Source of the DNA: Pseudomonadota bacterium
Lineage (GTDB): Bacteria; Pseudomonadota; Gammaproteobacteria; Acidiferrobacterales; UBA6901
Direction of reading: 5' to 3'
Assembly: GCA_021785515.1 (NCBI GenBank)
Contig: JAJYEX010000011.1
Coordinates: 1 to 63,992, forward strand
Length of the DNA stretch: 63,992 nucleotides
Numbering within the stretch: position 1 is the first letter of the stretch; every line of letters starts with the position of its first letter. The translations under genes were made by a program, and so were the position numbers. The notes below the pieces were generated by a model. It was given only the letters and a program-made list of their open reading frames with translations. It searched no databases and had not been told where the DNA came from. Below, piece by piece: positions 1 to 9,123 of this stretch.

Positions 1-93
1 TGTTGCGCGACAGACTTGTGCCGCGCGCTGAATCTCGCTGATCGTGAGATGCTCGCGGAAATACATCCGCCTGATCTTTGCGTACATGGCCAT
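1..93 (-). CDS. istA: IS21-family transposase IstA, N-terminal fragment
   Basis: Only the first 31 codons lie in the window; the gene runs off the left edge. The start reads MAMYAKIRRMYFREHL and continues into a TISEIQ helix-turn-helix segment, the usual N-terminus of IS21-family IstA proteins, which bind the element ends and catalyse transposition with the helper ATPase IstB. An AAGGAG ribosome site sits nine bases before the ATG at 91-93; a second in-frame ATG at 85-87 is possible. Whether the element is intact cannot be seen here. Family membership is inferred from this short stretch only. Confidence 0.6.
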   Translation of the reverse strand, partial: MAMYAKIRRMYFREHLTISEIQRAAQVCRAT

Positions 94-200
94 GGTAATC
101 ACTCCTTTGTCCTCCTGCCCAACAAACAGGCAGGATACGGGGATTACCTGGTCAAAATTAAGCCAGCATAACTGGCTTCAGATGGTCAAAAGTTTTTAGC
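94..200. mobile_element. Probable terminal region of the IS21-like element
   Basis: The segment between the istA start and the J-domain gene contains two copies of TGGTCAAAA (149-157 and 183-191) and a small inverted repeat GCCAG/CTGGC (162-166 and 172-176). IS21-family elements carry several short transposase-binding repeats near each end, so this is the likely outer end. The exact boundary and target duplication cannot be set without the other end. Confidence 0.4.
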
Positions 201-308
201 GCCAACATCTGGTGCTTCTTCGGGGCATGCACGATAATGCGGTCCATACCCTTGTAAACCCGATTACTCCGTGGGCTGTCGCAGTATCCGGCTGGGGGAC
301 GGTAAACG

Positions 309-1196
309 CTACCGCTTCACCTTGAGCGGGGCGAACGGAGAGCTATACCAGCCGCTGACGTGCCCGCCGGAAAAGTAGACTCTAGATACGCCGTAATCCC
401 ATGTCTGGTCGGTTTCCAGTAGCGGCGGCCCTTGAACGGCCAGAACCTCGGATCTTGTGGCACCGATGGTAAAGGTGGTCTGTAACCGGTGTTGTCGTGG
501 TTCGCCAAATGCGACGTGTAGAGGGTGCGACGGATCGTTTACCCATCGCTGGACCATGCCGTCTGTGAAGTAGATCCGTGATTTTCCGTAGTACCAGACG
601 TCACCTCTGATACGCTCTGGCAGTCCTTCCGCGGCCTGTACCTGGTTCGGGCTGGAGCCGACCGTAAAAACCCCCTCATCGTCCGCTGCCTCGTCTGCGC
701 CGTGGTCGGCAACCGGCCCGATTGGTACAGCTACTTTAGCCGGATGGGGTTCATGCCACGTCGGGATCGTTGCAGCTGGCTGCCACAGTGTATAGGTCAT
801 CCAGGCCGCAAACCCCATCAGGGCCAACGGCAGCAACCGCGTAGACCGGCCGCGGCGTATTGTCCGCGTGTCCGTTGCCCATTCCGGTTCTGCGACCATA
901 CCGACCGGCGCCTGGGGGCGCTGCGGGTAATGCGGTGCGTTCGCCGGATGTGGTTCCGGTCTGCTGATCACGTCGGGGAGACGGCCGTGGCGCTCTTGGT
1001 AATCTGAAAGCACCTGATAGGCCCGGTTGATCTCTTTGGTCTTCTCCTCAGCCAGGATTCTTCTTTCGGGATCCTGGTCGAAGCGGTCCGGATGCCAGGT
1101 ACGTACCAGCCGCCGGTAGGCCGCGCGCAGTTGGGTCCAGGTGCACCCGGGTGCCACATCAAGGGCGCGATAATAGCTGCGGTAATCTGGATTCAT
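309..1196 (-). CDS. Membrane-anchored J-domain protein with two C-terminal repeats
   Basis: A 295-residue protein. Residues 6-70 form a J domain with the HPD motif at 35-37, which stimulates Hsp70 ATPase activity. A Pro-rich linker (80-105) leads to one hydrophobic segment at about 120-138, preceded by basic residues, so the J domain should face the cytoplasm and the C-terminus the periplasm. Residues 176-228 and 241-293 are tandem copies of one module (FTVGSSPNQV... and FTIGATRSEV..., with SRIYFTDG and SRVYFSGG near their ends), resembling SmpA/OmlA-like or short beta modules. It lies divergent from the exopolysaccharide block, separated by 829 bases. The J-domain call is firm; the role of the repeats is unknown. 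Confidence 0.85.
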   Translation of the reverse strand: MNPDYRSYYRALDVAPGCTWTQLRAAYRRLVRTWHPDRFDQDPERRILAEEKTKEINRAYQVLSDYQERHGRLPDVISRPEPHPANAPHYPQRPQAPVGMVAEPEWATDTRTIRRGRSTRLLPLALMGFAAWMTYTLWQPAATIPTWHEPHPAKVAVPIGPVADHGADEAADDEGVFTVGSSPNQVQAAEGLPERIRGDVWYYGKSRIYFTDGMVQRWVNDPSHPLHVAFGEPRQHRLQTTFTIGATRSEVLAVQGPPLLETDQTWDYGVSRVYFSGGHVSGWYSSPFAPLKVKR

Positions 1197-2025
1197 ACGG
1201 TGAAACCGGTCGTGTCAGTTCGATTCCGCATGCCCTTAGAGCCTCCGGCATCTGGCTCGCGCAGCCGGGCTTGGTGCCGAGAGCATCGTGCGGACGGCAT
1301 ACGGCATACAATATCCTGCCACGGAAGCCGGAAGCTAGCGGAAACGTGGCGTATTCCGTACGCGGCATACTGGAGCTGAGGCAACTTGGACACCAGATGA
1401 TTGCCCGCTCCCGGGTTGATCCGACGACGGCCATGCGTTCGTCTGGTCGTGGCCCACAACCTGGCCTTGGTGCGGACGGGTAACTTACAAGCAGTTTCGA
1501 TGGTAGGTTTGAGATCGACACGAGCCGCTCGCCGGGGTTCGGATCGGGGCTGCAGCGTAGAGGCAGAATACGTTGATCCGCCACTGATTCTTCGTTGTTT
1601 TGTCATGGATTTCCACTATCTTGCCCCGGTGTTTGGGTCATCACCACCGTTTATCCGCCACGTACTATCGCCTGTCGGTTAGAAGGGGTAAAATTAGCAA
1701 ATTGCTTAATTCTTAAGGTGGCAACCGGTTGATATTGTTATTTCTGTTGCCTGCAATCCGCTTTGTATTGACCGTTTGCGGAGAATTCAACCGGTCACCG
1801 ATTTCAGTTCCAATTTGAAAACGTGACTGTTATTACGAACTAGTATTATTACCAATCTAAGGGCTTATGGATGTCGAAATGCTCGCTTTCAGTTGAAACG
1901 GACCATGGTGACTGATTACAAATATCAACCCAAACCTGTCCCAACGGAACCAATGGGGCCTAATAAAACTCGAAACGGCTAGAATTTTTAAAGACCTATA
2001 AAGTATTTAGACTGAGGGGGCATTT
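1197..2025. other. Non-coding region ahead of the exopolysaccharide block
   Basis: No convincing gene; small ORFs here lack ribosome sites and family resemblance. The left half is GC-rich. From about 1690 it becomes AT-rich, as expected for a promoter and leader region, with a CAACCGGTTG palindrome at 1722-1731, a related CAACCGGT at 1788-1795 and an imperfect inverted repeat near 1692-1711. I could not assign a sigma-70 or sigma-54 promoter with confidence. Confidence 0.5.
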
Positions 2026-2655
2026 GTGGGTGCAATCCGTTCCTTGATCGTATTAGGCCTGCTGCTGATGCTGACCGCTTGTGCCAGCGGGCCGCAGGTG
2101 GTCCAACCTTCGGCGCTTACCAGTGGCGACAAGGCCTTTACCCAAAGCGGGGTGTATAAGATCGGCATAGCCGACCGGCTCGAGGTCTCGGTGTGGAGAA
2201 ACCCCGATCTGTCGGTTACGGTACCGGTCCGCCCCGACGGGAAGATTTCGGTACCACTGATCGGGGATGTGCAGGCCAGTGGACTGACGGCTCAGCAGGT
2301 AGCCGGCGTGATCCAGCAAAAACTGTCCTATTACATCCGCGAGCCGAACGTTACCGTGATCGTGGTCGGTCTAAAGAGCCACGAATATCTCTCGCGGGTG
2401 CGCGTCACGGGTGCGGTCCTCAAACCGGAGTCCATTCCTTGGAGGGAGGGTATGACGGTTCTTGACGCCATTCTGGAGGCTGGCGGACCGAACCAGTTCG
2501 CTGCGCAGGATCGCACCAAGATCTATCGCCAGGTGGGCACCAGAACGATCGTTATCCCGATCGATCTCGGTGCGATCCTGAATGACGGCGACCTGGCGAC
2601 CAATATCGATCTTGATCCAGGGGATGTGATCACCGTTCCGCAAAGGCTCTTCTAG
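2026..2655 (+). CDS. XrtA-type exopolysaccharide export lipoprotein (Wza-like)
   Basis: A 209-residue polysaccharide export protein expected to form the periplasmic/outer-membrane channel. The GTG start at 2026 is supported by GAGGGGG at 2014-2020. The signal peptide ends in lipobox LTAC, with Cys19 as lipidation site. A poly-export domain follows at about 44-115 (YKIGIADRLEVSVWRNPDL) and an SLBB domain at about 125-175. The length fits the short export proteins of XrtA/PEP-CTERM-associated loci rather than the roughly 380-residue Wza. It is the first gene of a same-strand run of five. Family call firm; subgroup inferred from the neighbours. Confidence 0.9.
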   Translation: MGAIRSLIVLGLLLMLTACASGPQVVQPSALTSGDKAFTQSGVYKIGIADRLEVSVWRNPDLSVTVPVRPDGKISVPLIGDVQASGLTAQQVAGVIQQKLSYYIREPNVTVIVVGLKSHEYLSRVRVTGAVLKPESIPWREGMTVLDAILEAGGPNQFAAQDRTKIYRQVGTRTIVIPIDLGAILNDGDLATNIDLDPGDVITVPQRLF

Positions 2656-2691
2656 TTTTGCGGCGCTGAACCTGCCGATCGGATACCGAAC

Positions 2692-4242
2692 ATGGAACTC
2701 CCTAACGATCAATTCATTCACGTGCTGGCCCGCGAGGCATTTCTGCGCCGGAAAGTAGTAGTGGCGCTGTTTGTCATTGTTAGCCTGGGTACGCTGGTTC
2801 TGGGCCTGTTCTCGCAGAAACACTATACCTCCGGGACCACGATCCTGGTCCAGGACAAGAACGTGATACAGCCGCTCATGAAGGGAACGGCCGTCGATGC
2901 TGGTGAGACCAGTAGGGCGAGCGTTGCGCGGGCGATGATACACGGGCATCACTTTATGGCCCGGATCGCGCGTGATGCCGGCCTGATCAACGCGCGGACT
3001 ACGCCGAAACAGGAATCAGCCATTATCCACCAAATGCTTATTCCGCACATCCGCGTCACGCACGTCGGAGACAATCGCAACCTGATCCGGATTCAGTATA
3101 CCGATACCAATCCCAAAAGGACCTATTTCATCGCCCGGGACCTGACAGACCGGTTCATTGCGACCACGCTGGCGGATAAGGCCAAGCAAAGCCAGAATGC
3201 ATTCGATTTCATCAACCAGCAGGTGCTGCAGTACCGGGCCAAGCTTACGGAGGTTGAGAATTCGCTGAAGAAGTTCCAGTCGGCCAATCTGACGACCAGA
3301 CCTGGCAGCGAGACCCAGATCGGCAAGAGACTGAACCATCTTCAGGACGAGATCGACAGAACCAGCGAGCAACTTAGGGAGACCGAGATCAAGCGGAGCT
3401 CGCTTAGGAGACAGCTCAACGGGGAAGCGCGGGCGACCGCAGAGTTTGCGCTCGAGGGTCAGTATGCAGCGCGTATTGCCCGTCTCCAGACGCAGCTCGC
3501 CACCCTCAGACTTAACTACCGCGATACCTACCCCGATATCGTGCAGATCAAGCACGAAATTGCCGACCTCAGGCTCGATATCGCTAAGGCTCGCGAACGG
3601 GCGAAGGCAGCCAAATCGGGGAAAGAGCCGGCCCTCAGCGAGAGCTTGGTTCTCAATCCGCTCTACCAGCATCTGCGCCAGGAGCTGTCCCAGACACAGA
3701 CCCTGATTGCCACGCTGGAAGTGCGTCTGGCAGATTACCGCTCGCTGCTGGCCGAGGAGCTTAAGCGCGGACGGGAGGTGCACAGCGGTGAGGCAACCCT
3801 GGCAGAACTGACCCGTGACTACAACGTCAATCGTGACATCTACCAGGATCTCCTGCGTCGCCGCGAGAACGCACGTGTGACCATGAATCTCGACAAGCAG
3901 CGCGAAGGCCTGAGCTTCCAGATTCAGAGCCAGGCGGAGTTGCCGCATGTGCCGGAAGGCCTGCGGTTTGCCGACTTTCTCCTGGGCAGCCTGTTCCTGG
4001 GGCTGGGGTTGCCATTGGCGCTGGTGTACGCCAAGGTCAAGTTTGACCCACGCGTCTGTGCCGGACCGGCTCTTTCCGAAAGGCTGAAGCTGCCACTCAT
4101 GGCGGTTATTCCGCATCTTTCTACGCCACTCGAGAGCGAGGCAACGGTTCGCAGCGTGCGTCTGCTCGGTGTAGTGGTCGCGGGGGATCTGATGTTGATC
4201 GTGACCATATCAGCGCTGAAGTTGGCAGGGGTGCTTAAATAA
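2692..4242 (+). CDS. XrtA-type polysaccharide chain-length determinant (Wzz/GNVR)
   Basis: A 516-residue inner-membrane polysaccharide co-polymerase. There is a transmembrane helix at about 24-42, a Wzz domain, a long coiled-coil region at about 170-390, a second helix near 424-445 and a third hydrophobic segment at the C-terminus (about 487-512). It sets polymer length and links the synthesis machinery to the outer-membrane exporter. No kinase domain is fused; the separate ATPase follows with a one-base overlap at 4242 (TAATG). The size and three-helix layout match the chain-length proteins of XrtA-associated clusters. Confidence 0.88.
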   Translation: MELPNDQFIHVLAREAFLRRKVVVALFVIVSLGTLVLGLFSQKHYTSGTTILVQDKNVIQPLMKGTAVDAGETSRASVARAMIHGHHFMARIARDAGLINARTTPKQESAIIHQMLIPHIRVTHVGDNRNLIRIQYTDTNPKRTYFIARDLTDRFIATTLADKAKQSQNAFDFINQQVLQYRAKLTEVENSLKKFQSANLTTRPGSETQIGKRLNHLQDEIDRTSEQLRETEIKRSSLRRQLNGEARATAEFALEGQYAARIARLQTQLATLRLNYRDTYPDIVQIKHEIADLRLDIAKARERAKAAKSGKEPALSESLVLNPLYQHLRQELSQTQTLIATLEVRLADYRSLLAEELKRGREVHSGEATLAELTRDYNVNRDIYQDLLRRRENARVTMNLDKQREGLSFQIQSQAELPHVPEGLRFADFLLGSLFLGLGLPLALVYAKVKFDPRVCAGPALSERLKLPLMAVIPHLSTPLESEATVRSVRLLGVVVAGDLMLIVTISALKLAGVLK

Positions 4243-5153
4243 TGAGCAAGATCGAGGAAGCGTTGCGCCACGCCAACAATATGCGGCGCCCGCAAGGCGC
4301 GCAGCCGCAGTCTCTGGCGGGTCGGGGACTGATGCGCGCTCCGGGCTCCGCTGTGACAGATATCGAGAGTCGTCAGCATGCGCGTGACGAGATTGCGCGC
4401 ATGACCGATAAGGAGCGCATAAGCGGCAAGGAGCTGGCCGACAGCCGGATCATCTATCCGGACATGCGTGATGGCCGGATCGTGGACGCGTTCCGCAATT
4501 TGCGCACTAGACTGATCCAGAAGGGGGGCGCTGGCAACATGGTGTTGATGGTGACCTCGGTGACTCGCGGTGACGGATCTACCTTCGTAGCGCGCAATCT
4601 GGCGGTATCGTTCGCGTTTGACGAAAGCAAGACCGCGCTGCTGGTGGACTGCAATCTGCGCAACCCCGGGCTGATGGGGAGAAACGGCACGCCGCTGCAA
4701 CGAGGCCTCACTGATTATCTGGAATCGGGGGATCTTCCGGTAGAGGATATCATCTACAGTGTGGGGATACCGCGGTTACGGATGATCCCATCTGGGGCGC
4801 GTCGTGAGGTCCCCGCGGAATACTTTACCTCGCTCAAGATGCGACAGCTGCTGGATGCGTTGAAGGCGCGTTATGCGGAACGCTACGTTGTGCTCGATGC
4901 GCCGGCGGTGACCGAATCGGCGGACAGCCGGATTCTCGCGGAACTGGCGGACCACGTATTGCTAGTAGTGCCGTACGGCCGGGTCAGCGAATCCCAGATC
5001 ATGGCGGCGGCCAGGGCGATCGGGGCGCAGAAACTCTTCGGGGTTGTCTTCAACAATGAGCCCTCGGTGTCCGGTGTGTGGCGCGACATCTGCACCGGTA
5101 GTGGCGTTCTGTCGGCGCTGGGACGGTTGTTCGGGCGACGGGCTGGGGCGTGA
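4242..5153 (+). CDS. CpsD/BY-kinase-like ATPase lacking the Walker A lysine
   Basis: A 303-residue protein of the MinD/CpsD fold that partners the chain-length protein in Wzx/Wzy-type export. The Walker A region reads TSVTRGDGSTFVARNLA; bacterial tyrosine kinases normally have GEGKT/S, so the invariant lysine is replaced by serine. Walker A' is LLVDCNLRNP and a Walker B-like VVLDAPAV is present near residue 220. The C-terminus (GVLSALGRLFGRRAGA) has no tyrosine cluster, the usual autophosphorylation target. It may therefore be a regulatory pseudokinase. Start set by translational coupling to the upstream stop. The N-terminal 85 residues are a linker typical of XrtA-associated tyrosine autokinases. 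Confidence 0.82.
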   Translation: MSKIEEALRHANNMRRPQGAQPQSLAGRGLMRAPGSAVTDIESRQHARDEIARMTDKERISGKELADSRIIYPDMRDGRIVDAFRNLRTRLIQKGGAGNMVLMVTSVTRGDGSTFVARNLAVSFAFDESKTALLVDCNLRNPGLMGRNGTPLQRGLTDYLESGDLPVEDIIYSVGIPRLRMIPSGARREVPAEYFTSLKMRQLLDALKARYAERYVVLDAPAVTESADSRILAELADHVLLVVPYGRVSESQIMAAARAIGAQKLFGVVFNNEPSVSGVWRDICTGSGVLSALGRLFGRRAGA

Positions 5154-5181
5154 CGCAGTGCCAAGAGCCGCAAGGCAGGTG

Positions 5182-6534
5182 ATGCGCAGAAGTTGGCGGC
5201 TGGTGGCAGCGGTGCTGGCCCTGCTGCTACCAGGCGTATCGACTGCGACCGAGTTCGGATATGGTCTGGGTTACAGCGCTACGCACAGCAATAATATTAC
5301 GCTGTCGAACACTAACCCGCAGGCGGACTGGCTGAGTATAGCTAAGGGCCAGCTTGCCCTGGAAGAAGACGGGCTGCGGAATTTCGGTGCGCGTGTCTAT
5401 TCGCAGCTGGAATATGACCATTACCAGCACCAGATTTTCAGCAACCAGACGATGTTTACCCTTAATTCGGCCGCTACTTGGGCGATGAGGCCGCGGGTGC
5501 TGAGTTGGACGGCGGAAGACTACTATGGACAGGTTCCGATAGTGCCTTTCGCGTCTGTCACGCCCAGCAACATGCAGAGCGTCAATGTGCTCACCACGGG
5601 TCCGACCGCGTTGGCCCGCATCGATCCGCTGAACACGCTGGAGCTCGGAATGCGCTACGACAATTTTCATTCCAGCGTTGCAAACAATGACTCCTACCGT
5701 GTCGGCGGTTTCGCTGGCTGGTTGTATCAGTACTCGCCGGTCACGGTGTTCTCCCTGAACTACCATGGGCAGAACGCGCGGTACATGCAGAATGTGTTGG
5801 CTTCAGGTTACGACCGGCAGGATATGTTCCTGCGTATGGATACGCGTTTCCCGACGACGGCATGGGTCGTGGATCTAGGCGATACGTGGCTGCACCAGAG
5901 CGTGCTTGGCAGAGTAAGCGGACTGTATGCGCGACTGCTGATGTCACGACAGATCACCAAGGACACGGCGCTTAGCGTCACGGCGATATCGACGATCACG
6001 GATGTCGAGGATCAGGTCCTGTCGGCGGAATCGACGAGCGGAATCGTCGGTGGTAGCAGCGTTGGTACGGATATCTATCGGCAGGACAGCGTGGATGCAG
6101 CCTATTCGGTCGCCGGGCCCTTGGGCATGGATTCGGTCGATTTGTTCGACCAGAAGCTGAAGTATTACACTTCCCCCCTCAGCCAGGAACAGGCGGGAGT
6201 CGGTGTTCAGTTTGGCTACCAGTTTTCCGGCACGCTGCTCGGTTCGCTTTTCGGTGGCTATTCGCGGACCCGGTTTTACGACAACTCCGTCATCAATCGT
6301 GATGGAAACGAGGGCGTGGGTCTGACCTACGAAGCCCGCCCCAGCATCTTCGTCGGGTTGAAGGGGCAGATATCGCGACAGCAGAGCACCTCCGCCGCGA
6401 ATTCGTATACCGAAAAGCAGATCGTGTTGAGTGTATCGTATTATAGCAACTTTACATTCGTGAACGCGGGGACTGTGGTTCCGCCGCTGACGGAACAGGA
6501 CAATATAACAAGGGACATCATGTACGGCCGGTGA
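5182..6534 (+). CDS. XrtA-associated outer-membrane beta-barrel protein
   Basis: 450 residues from the ATG at 5182, chosen because AAGGCAGG at 5172-5179 precedes it and a signal peptide begins there (MRRSWRLVAAVLALLLPGVS, cleavage probably after STA). An upstream in-frame start at 5044 would lie inside the previous gene. The mature protein alternates polar and aromatic residues and ends in strands rich in Tyr/Phe, as outer-membrane barrels do (VLSVSYYSNFTF near the end). Its place between the kinase-like gene and the ExeA-like ATPase is the standard position of the TIGR03016-type barrel in XrtA loci. Its molecular role is not established. Confidence 0.8.
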   Translation: MRRSWRLVAAVLALLLPGVSTATEFGYGLGYSATHSNNITLSNTNPQADWLSIAKGQLALEEDGLRNFGARVYSQLEYDHYQHQIFSNQTMFTLNSAATWAMRPRVLSWTAEDYYGQVPIVPFASVTPSNMQSVNVLTTGPTALARIDPLNTLELGMRYDNFHSSVANNDSYRVGGFAGWLYQYSPVTVFSLNYHGQNARYMQNVLASGYDRQDMFLRMDTRFPTTAWVVDLGDTWLHQSVLGRVSGLYARLLMSRQITKDTALSVTAISTITDVEDQVLSAESTSGIVGGSSVGTDIYRQDSVDAAYSVAGPLGMDSVDLFDQKLKYYTSPLSQEQAGVGVQFGYQFSGTLLGSLFGGYSRTRFYDNSVINRDGNEGVGLTYEARPSIFVGLKGQISRQQSTSAANSYTEKQIVLSVSYYSNFTFVNAGTVVPPLTEQDNITRDIMYGR

Positions 6535-6540
6535 ACGATC

Positions 6541-7629
6541 ATGTATCTCGAATTCTTCAAGCTGCACGAGCATCCGTTCCAGCTGACGCCGGATTCGGAT
6601 TTTCTCTATATGAGCGAGTCCCATGCGCGGGCCAAGGCCTACATGGACTACACCATCTGGAACCGCGACGGCTTTGTGGTCGTAACGGGGGAGATTGGCG
6701 CTGGCAAGACCACACTTCTGCAGAAGCTGCTGTCCGAGTTTGATGACACCGTGTCGGTGGCAAAGATCTACCAGACGCAGCTCGATGAGATCCAGTTTCT
6801 GCAAGCGGTGCTCGTGGAGTTCGGGCTGAAGCCCTTCAATGCGAAGAAGGTCGAGCTCATGGATATGCTGAGCACCTTCCTGATAGACAGTTTTTTGCAG
6901 TCCAAACAGCTGGTGCTTATTGTGGACGAGGCCCAGAATCTCGGCCCCAAGGTGCTGGAGGAGATCCGGATGCTTTCTGGTCTGGAAACGCAGAAAGAAA
7001 AGATACTGCACGTGGTTCTGGTGGGACAGCCGGAGCTCAACGACATTCTGGATTCTCCCGAAATGGAGCAGTTGCTGCAGCGGGTGCGCCTGCGCTGCCA
7101 CATTTCGGCGCTGTCGGAGCAGGAGACGGGCGATTACGTCCGCCACCGGATGCGGGTGGCAGGCTTGCGAGAATCCAAGATTTTCGAGCCTGACACCTTG
7201 CCGATCATCTACGAATACGGTGGTGGCATACCGCGGCTGACTAATGTGCTGTGCGACATGGCGCTCACCTGCGCCTTCACCGACAAGAGTCCGACTGTAA
7301 CAGCCACCATCATGAAGACAGCGATCGGGGAACTGCAGTGGAAGCCTTACACCGAGCGGGTGCTGGCGCGGAACCGGTTAAAGCAGGAGTCTCAAAGAAG
7401 CCGGGGGCTGCGGCATTTTATCGAGGAGAATTCCAAGCGTCTGCTGGAACTTAACGAGCATATCGCCCGGATGGGCGAAGTGACCCCGCTGCTGATGCGG
7501 ATGGCTGACAGCGTCGCGAACATCGAGCAGGTGCTTAGACGTCTGACGATGTCTGAGAATCCGAGGCTCAACCGGCAGAGACCGGCGGAGACCGCGCCAC
7601 CGAAGAAAGGATCGACTAAGCCCTTTTGA
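6541..7629 (+). CDS. XrtA-associated ExeA/MshM-like AAA+ ATPase
   Basis: A 362-residue cytoplasmic ATPase. Walker A is GEIGAGKTT at about residues 51-59 and Walker B is LVLIVDEAQ near 122-130, followed by GVIPRL-like sensor sequence (GGGIPRLTNVLCD). The N-terminus YLEFFKLHEHPFQLTPD is typical of the ExeA/GspA-like group that serves secretion and exopolysaccharide systems. The C-terminal 80 residues are charged and probably helical. It is the last gene of the intact export block; recognisable coding sequence stops for about 1.5 kb after it, where such loci usually continue. Confidence 0.85.
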   Translation: MYLEFFKLHEHPFQLTPDSDFLYMSESHARAKAYMDYTIWNRDGFVVVTGEIGAGKTTLLQKLLSEFDDTVSVAKIYQTQLDEIQFLQAVLVEFGLKPFNAKKVELMDMLSTFLIDSFLQSKQLVLIVDEAQNLGPKVLEEIRMLSGLETQKEKILHVVLVGQPELNDILDSPEMEQLLQRVRLRCHISALSEQETGDYVRHRMRVAGLRESKIFEPDTLPIIYEYGGGIPRLTNVLCDMALTCAFTDKSPTVTATIMKTAIGELQWKPYTERVLARNRLKQESQRSRGLRHFIEENSKRLLELNEHIARMGEVTPLLMRMADSVANIEQVLRRLTMSENPRLNRQRPAETAPPKKGSTKPF

Positions 7630-8429
7630 CGGGTGCGATAAGGATGCCGGGCTCGATAGTGTGCCGTATGTGCGCTCTGGCCAACACCAAACGTGACGAA
7701 GCTTCCAGATGCACGTTCCCGCAATCAGGCCGTAACTGCAATGGCACTGATCTGTACGGGTCGGATACCGATGACCCGCAACATGTCGGGGAACTGCGTG
7801 GATCTCGGTGCAATGATCCCGCATCCAAGTGCCTGTGCGGGTTCTCCCGACGCTGGCTGTTCCGCTGCGTCGTCCACTCCCCATGCCCGAGTAGCCGCGC
7901 TGCGCCTCGCGCCGACTCCGCTGCGTCGTCCAGACGATGCCCTTGACGGGTATGCACGTGCGCCGCTTCAGTATGCATGCTTACGCGCCGGGTTCTGCCC
8001 TGTGTCGTGGGTGGCTATCGTGCAAGGTGCACATGGAGTCGCCAAATCGCCCCGATAGGCGATGAGGATTTATCCTTTTTTATTCAATGGTCTGCTAGAG
8101 CGGATTGCCTGCTAACGAATCAGTAATGTAGGCGACACGTCAGTGCTTGAAGAACGGACGCACCAAGGCGGGTGTCCTGCTGGTGTCGGGCCAGTAGGCA
8201 GCGGCGCGTTGCTCCAACTTGTCACCCGCTGGCAATTGGCCAGGACGCGTTGCCTGTCCGCTTGGCAGCGGGTCCATGTCCGTTCATTTAGATTCAACTT
8301 TGGCGTATATCCCAGCAGAACAGCATGCTGTGCTGCATGACGACTCTGAAGACGGCTTCGTGGAGCTTGCGGAAGATGAGGTTTGAGTGACAGCCGGCAT
8401 GTCAGGCGGCGTGCTCACCGATACGGGAT
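7630..8429. other. Non-coding, apparently degraded region
   Basis: No gene could be supported. ORFs up to 121 codons exist on both strands, but they overlap one another, lack ribosome sites and resemble no family I know. The segment contains a short exact direct repeat (separate entry) and leads into a transposase fossil. It is probably eroded DNA between the export block and later insertions. Confidence 0.5.
7861..7932. repeat. 16-bp exact direct repeat, two copies
   Basis: TCCGCTGCGTCGTCCA occurs at 7861-7876 and again at 7917-7932, 56 bases apart. The repeat is imbedded in non-coding sequence and may be the remnant of a small duplication or deletion scar. Confidence 0.6.
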
Positions 8430-8930
8430 CTTCAGTTTGTGGGGTAATGTGCGGCGTAACAAGGATTTTCGGGCAGTGAGCTACAAAGGGCGTGGCATCA
8501 TAGGCCTGGTCGGTGCCGATCATTTTGCTGGCTTCCCAGTAGCTTTTGGAACTCACGAATGGCAGCGACGCTGCGCGCTTCAGTGAGGCGCTCATCGACC
8601 ATGAGGCCGTATCCGTTCTCGACGAGCATTTGAGTGCAAGATAAGCCGGGATCGCAACTACCGTCTTGTCACGTTTAGAGTGTTTTGCATCCCGGGCTGC
8701 CGGTGTCGGGGTGCGCATCATTGCTACCAAGCCTTTTGTAAAAAGTCGACCTCGGCGTCGCTGCGGGAGCTGCGCGTGATCTCGATGGCCCGTCCGTATG
8801 ACACGAAGATTTCATTTGTGTGCAGCCTGCGCGTCGACAGCATGCTGTCGATTGAGAAGGGCTCGCAGGAGAGCAGTTGCCGCGCCTGATCGGGCGTCCG
8901 CCCGACGAGTTGTCGTACACCTTCACCCGC
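8430..8930 (-). pseudogene. Fossil of an IS5-family (COG3039-type) transposase
   Basis: Reading the minus strand with frame changes recovers, in order, the landmarks of an IS5-family DDE transposase: EPFSIDSML (compare FSVDGT), AEVDFLQK followed by SNDAHPDT (compare DFHGQKRSNDTH), ENGYGLMVDERLTEA (compare ENRHGLVVDARLT) and IGTDQAYDATPFV...VTPH (compare GADKAYDT..FV...VTPH). Several frameshifts separate the pieces and the C-terminal part is not recognisable, so the gene is dead. Recognition rests on motif order and spacing seen by eye. Confidence 0.7.
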
Positions 8931-9123
8931 GATCAATCTGCCGCGGGTAGTGTAGGTCAGGCTATCCCGAGAATTGTTGTTCGATCTTAAGTGTACAAAC
9001 CGGCGAATCCGCGTGGTTGCCGCGCATCTTATTTGCTCCGCCGCATATCGGTTATTTCATGCGAATCATTTGTCGTCACCCTAGAATCCTCAATTACGTT
9101 AATTCCTGTGTTGGTGGCCAAAG

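Noticed and set aside
1401-1682. 93-codon ORF in the leader of the exopolysaccharide block
   Set aside because: Overlapped by equal-length ORFs in other frames and with no recognisable motif.
1718-1733. Possible sigma-54 promoter (TGGCAACCGGTTGA)
   Set aside because: The spacing between the GG and the expected GC is wrong and the -12 TTGC is missing.
5044-5181. Longer N-terminus for the outer-membrane barrel
   Set aside because: It would overlap the kinase-like gene by over 100 bases and bury the signal peptide.
7693-8058. 121-codon ORF after the ExeA-like ATPase, considered as a missing exosortase
   Set aside because: It lacks transmembrane helices and the Cys/Arg motifs of exosortases.
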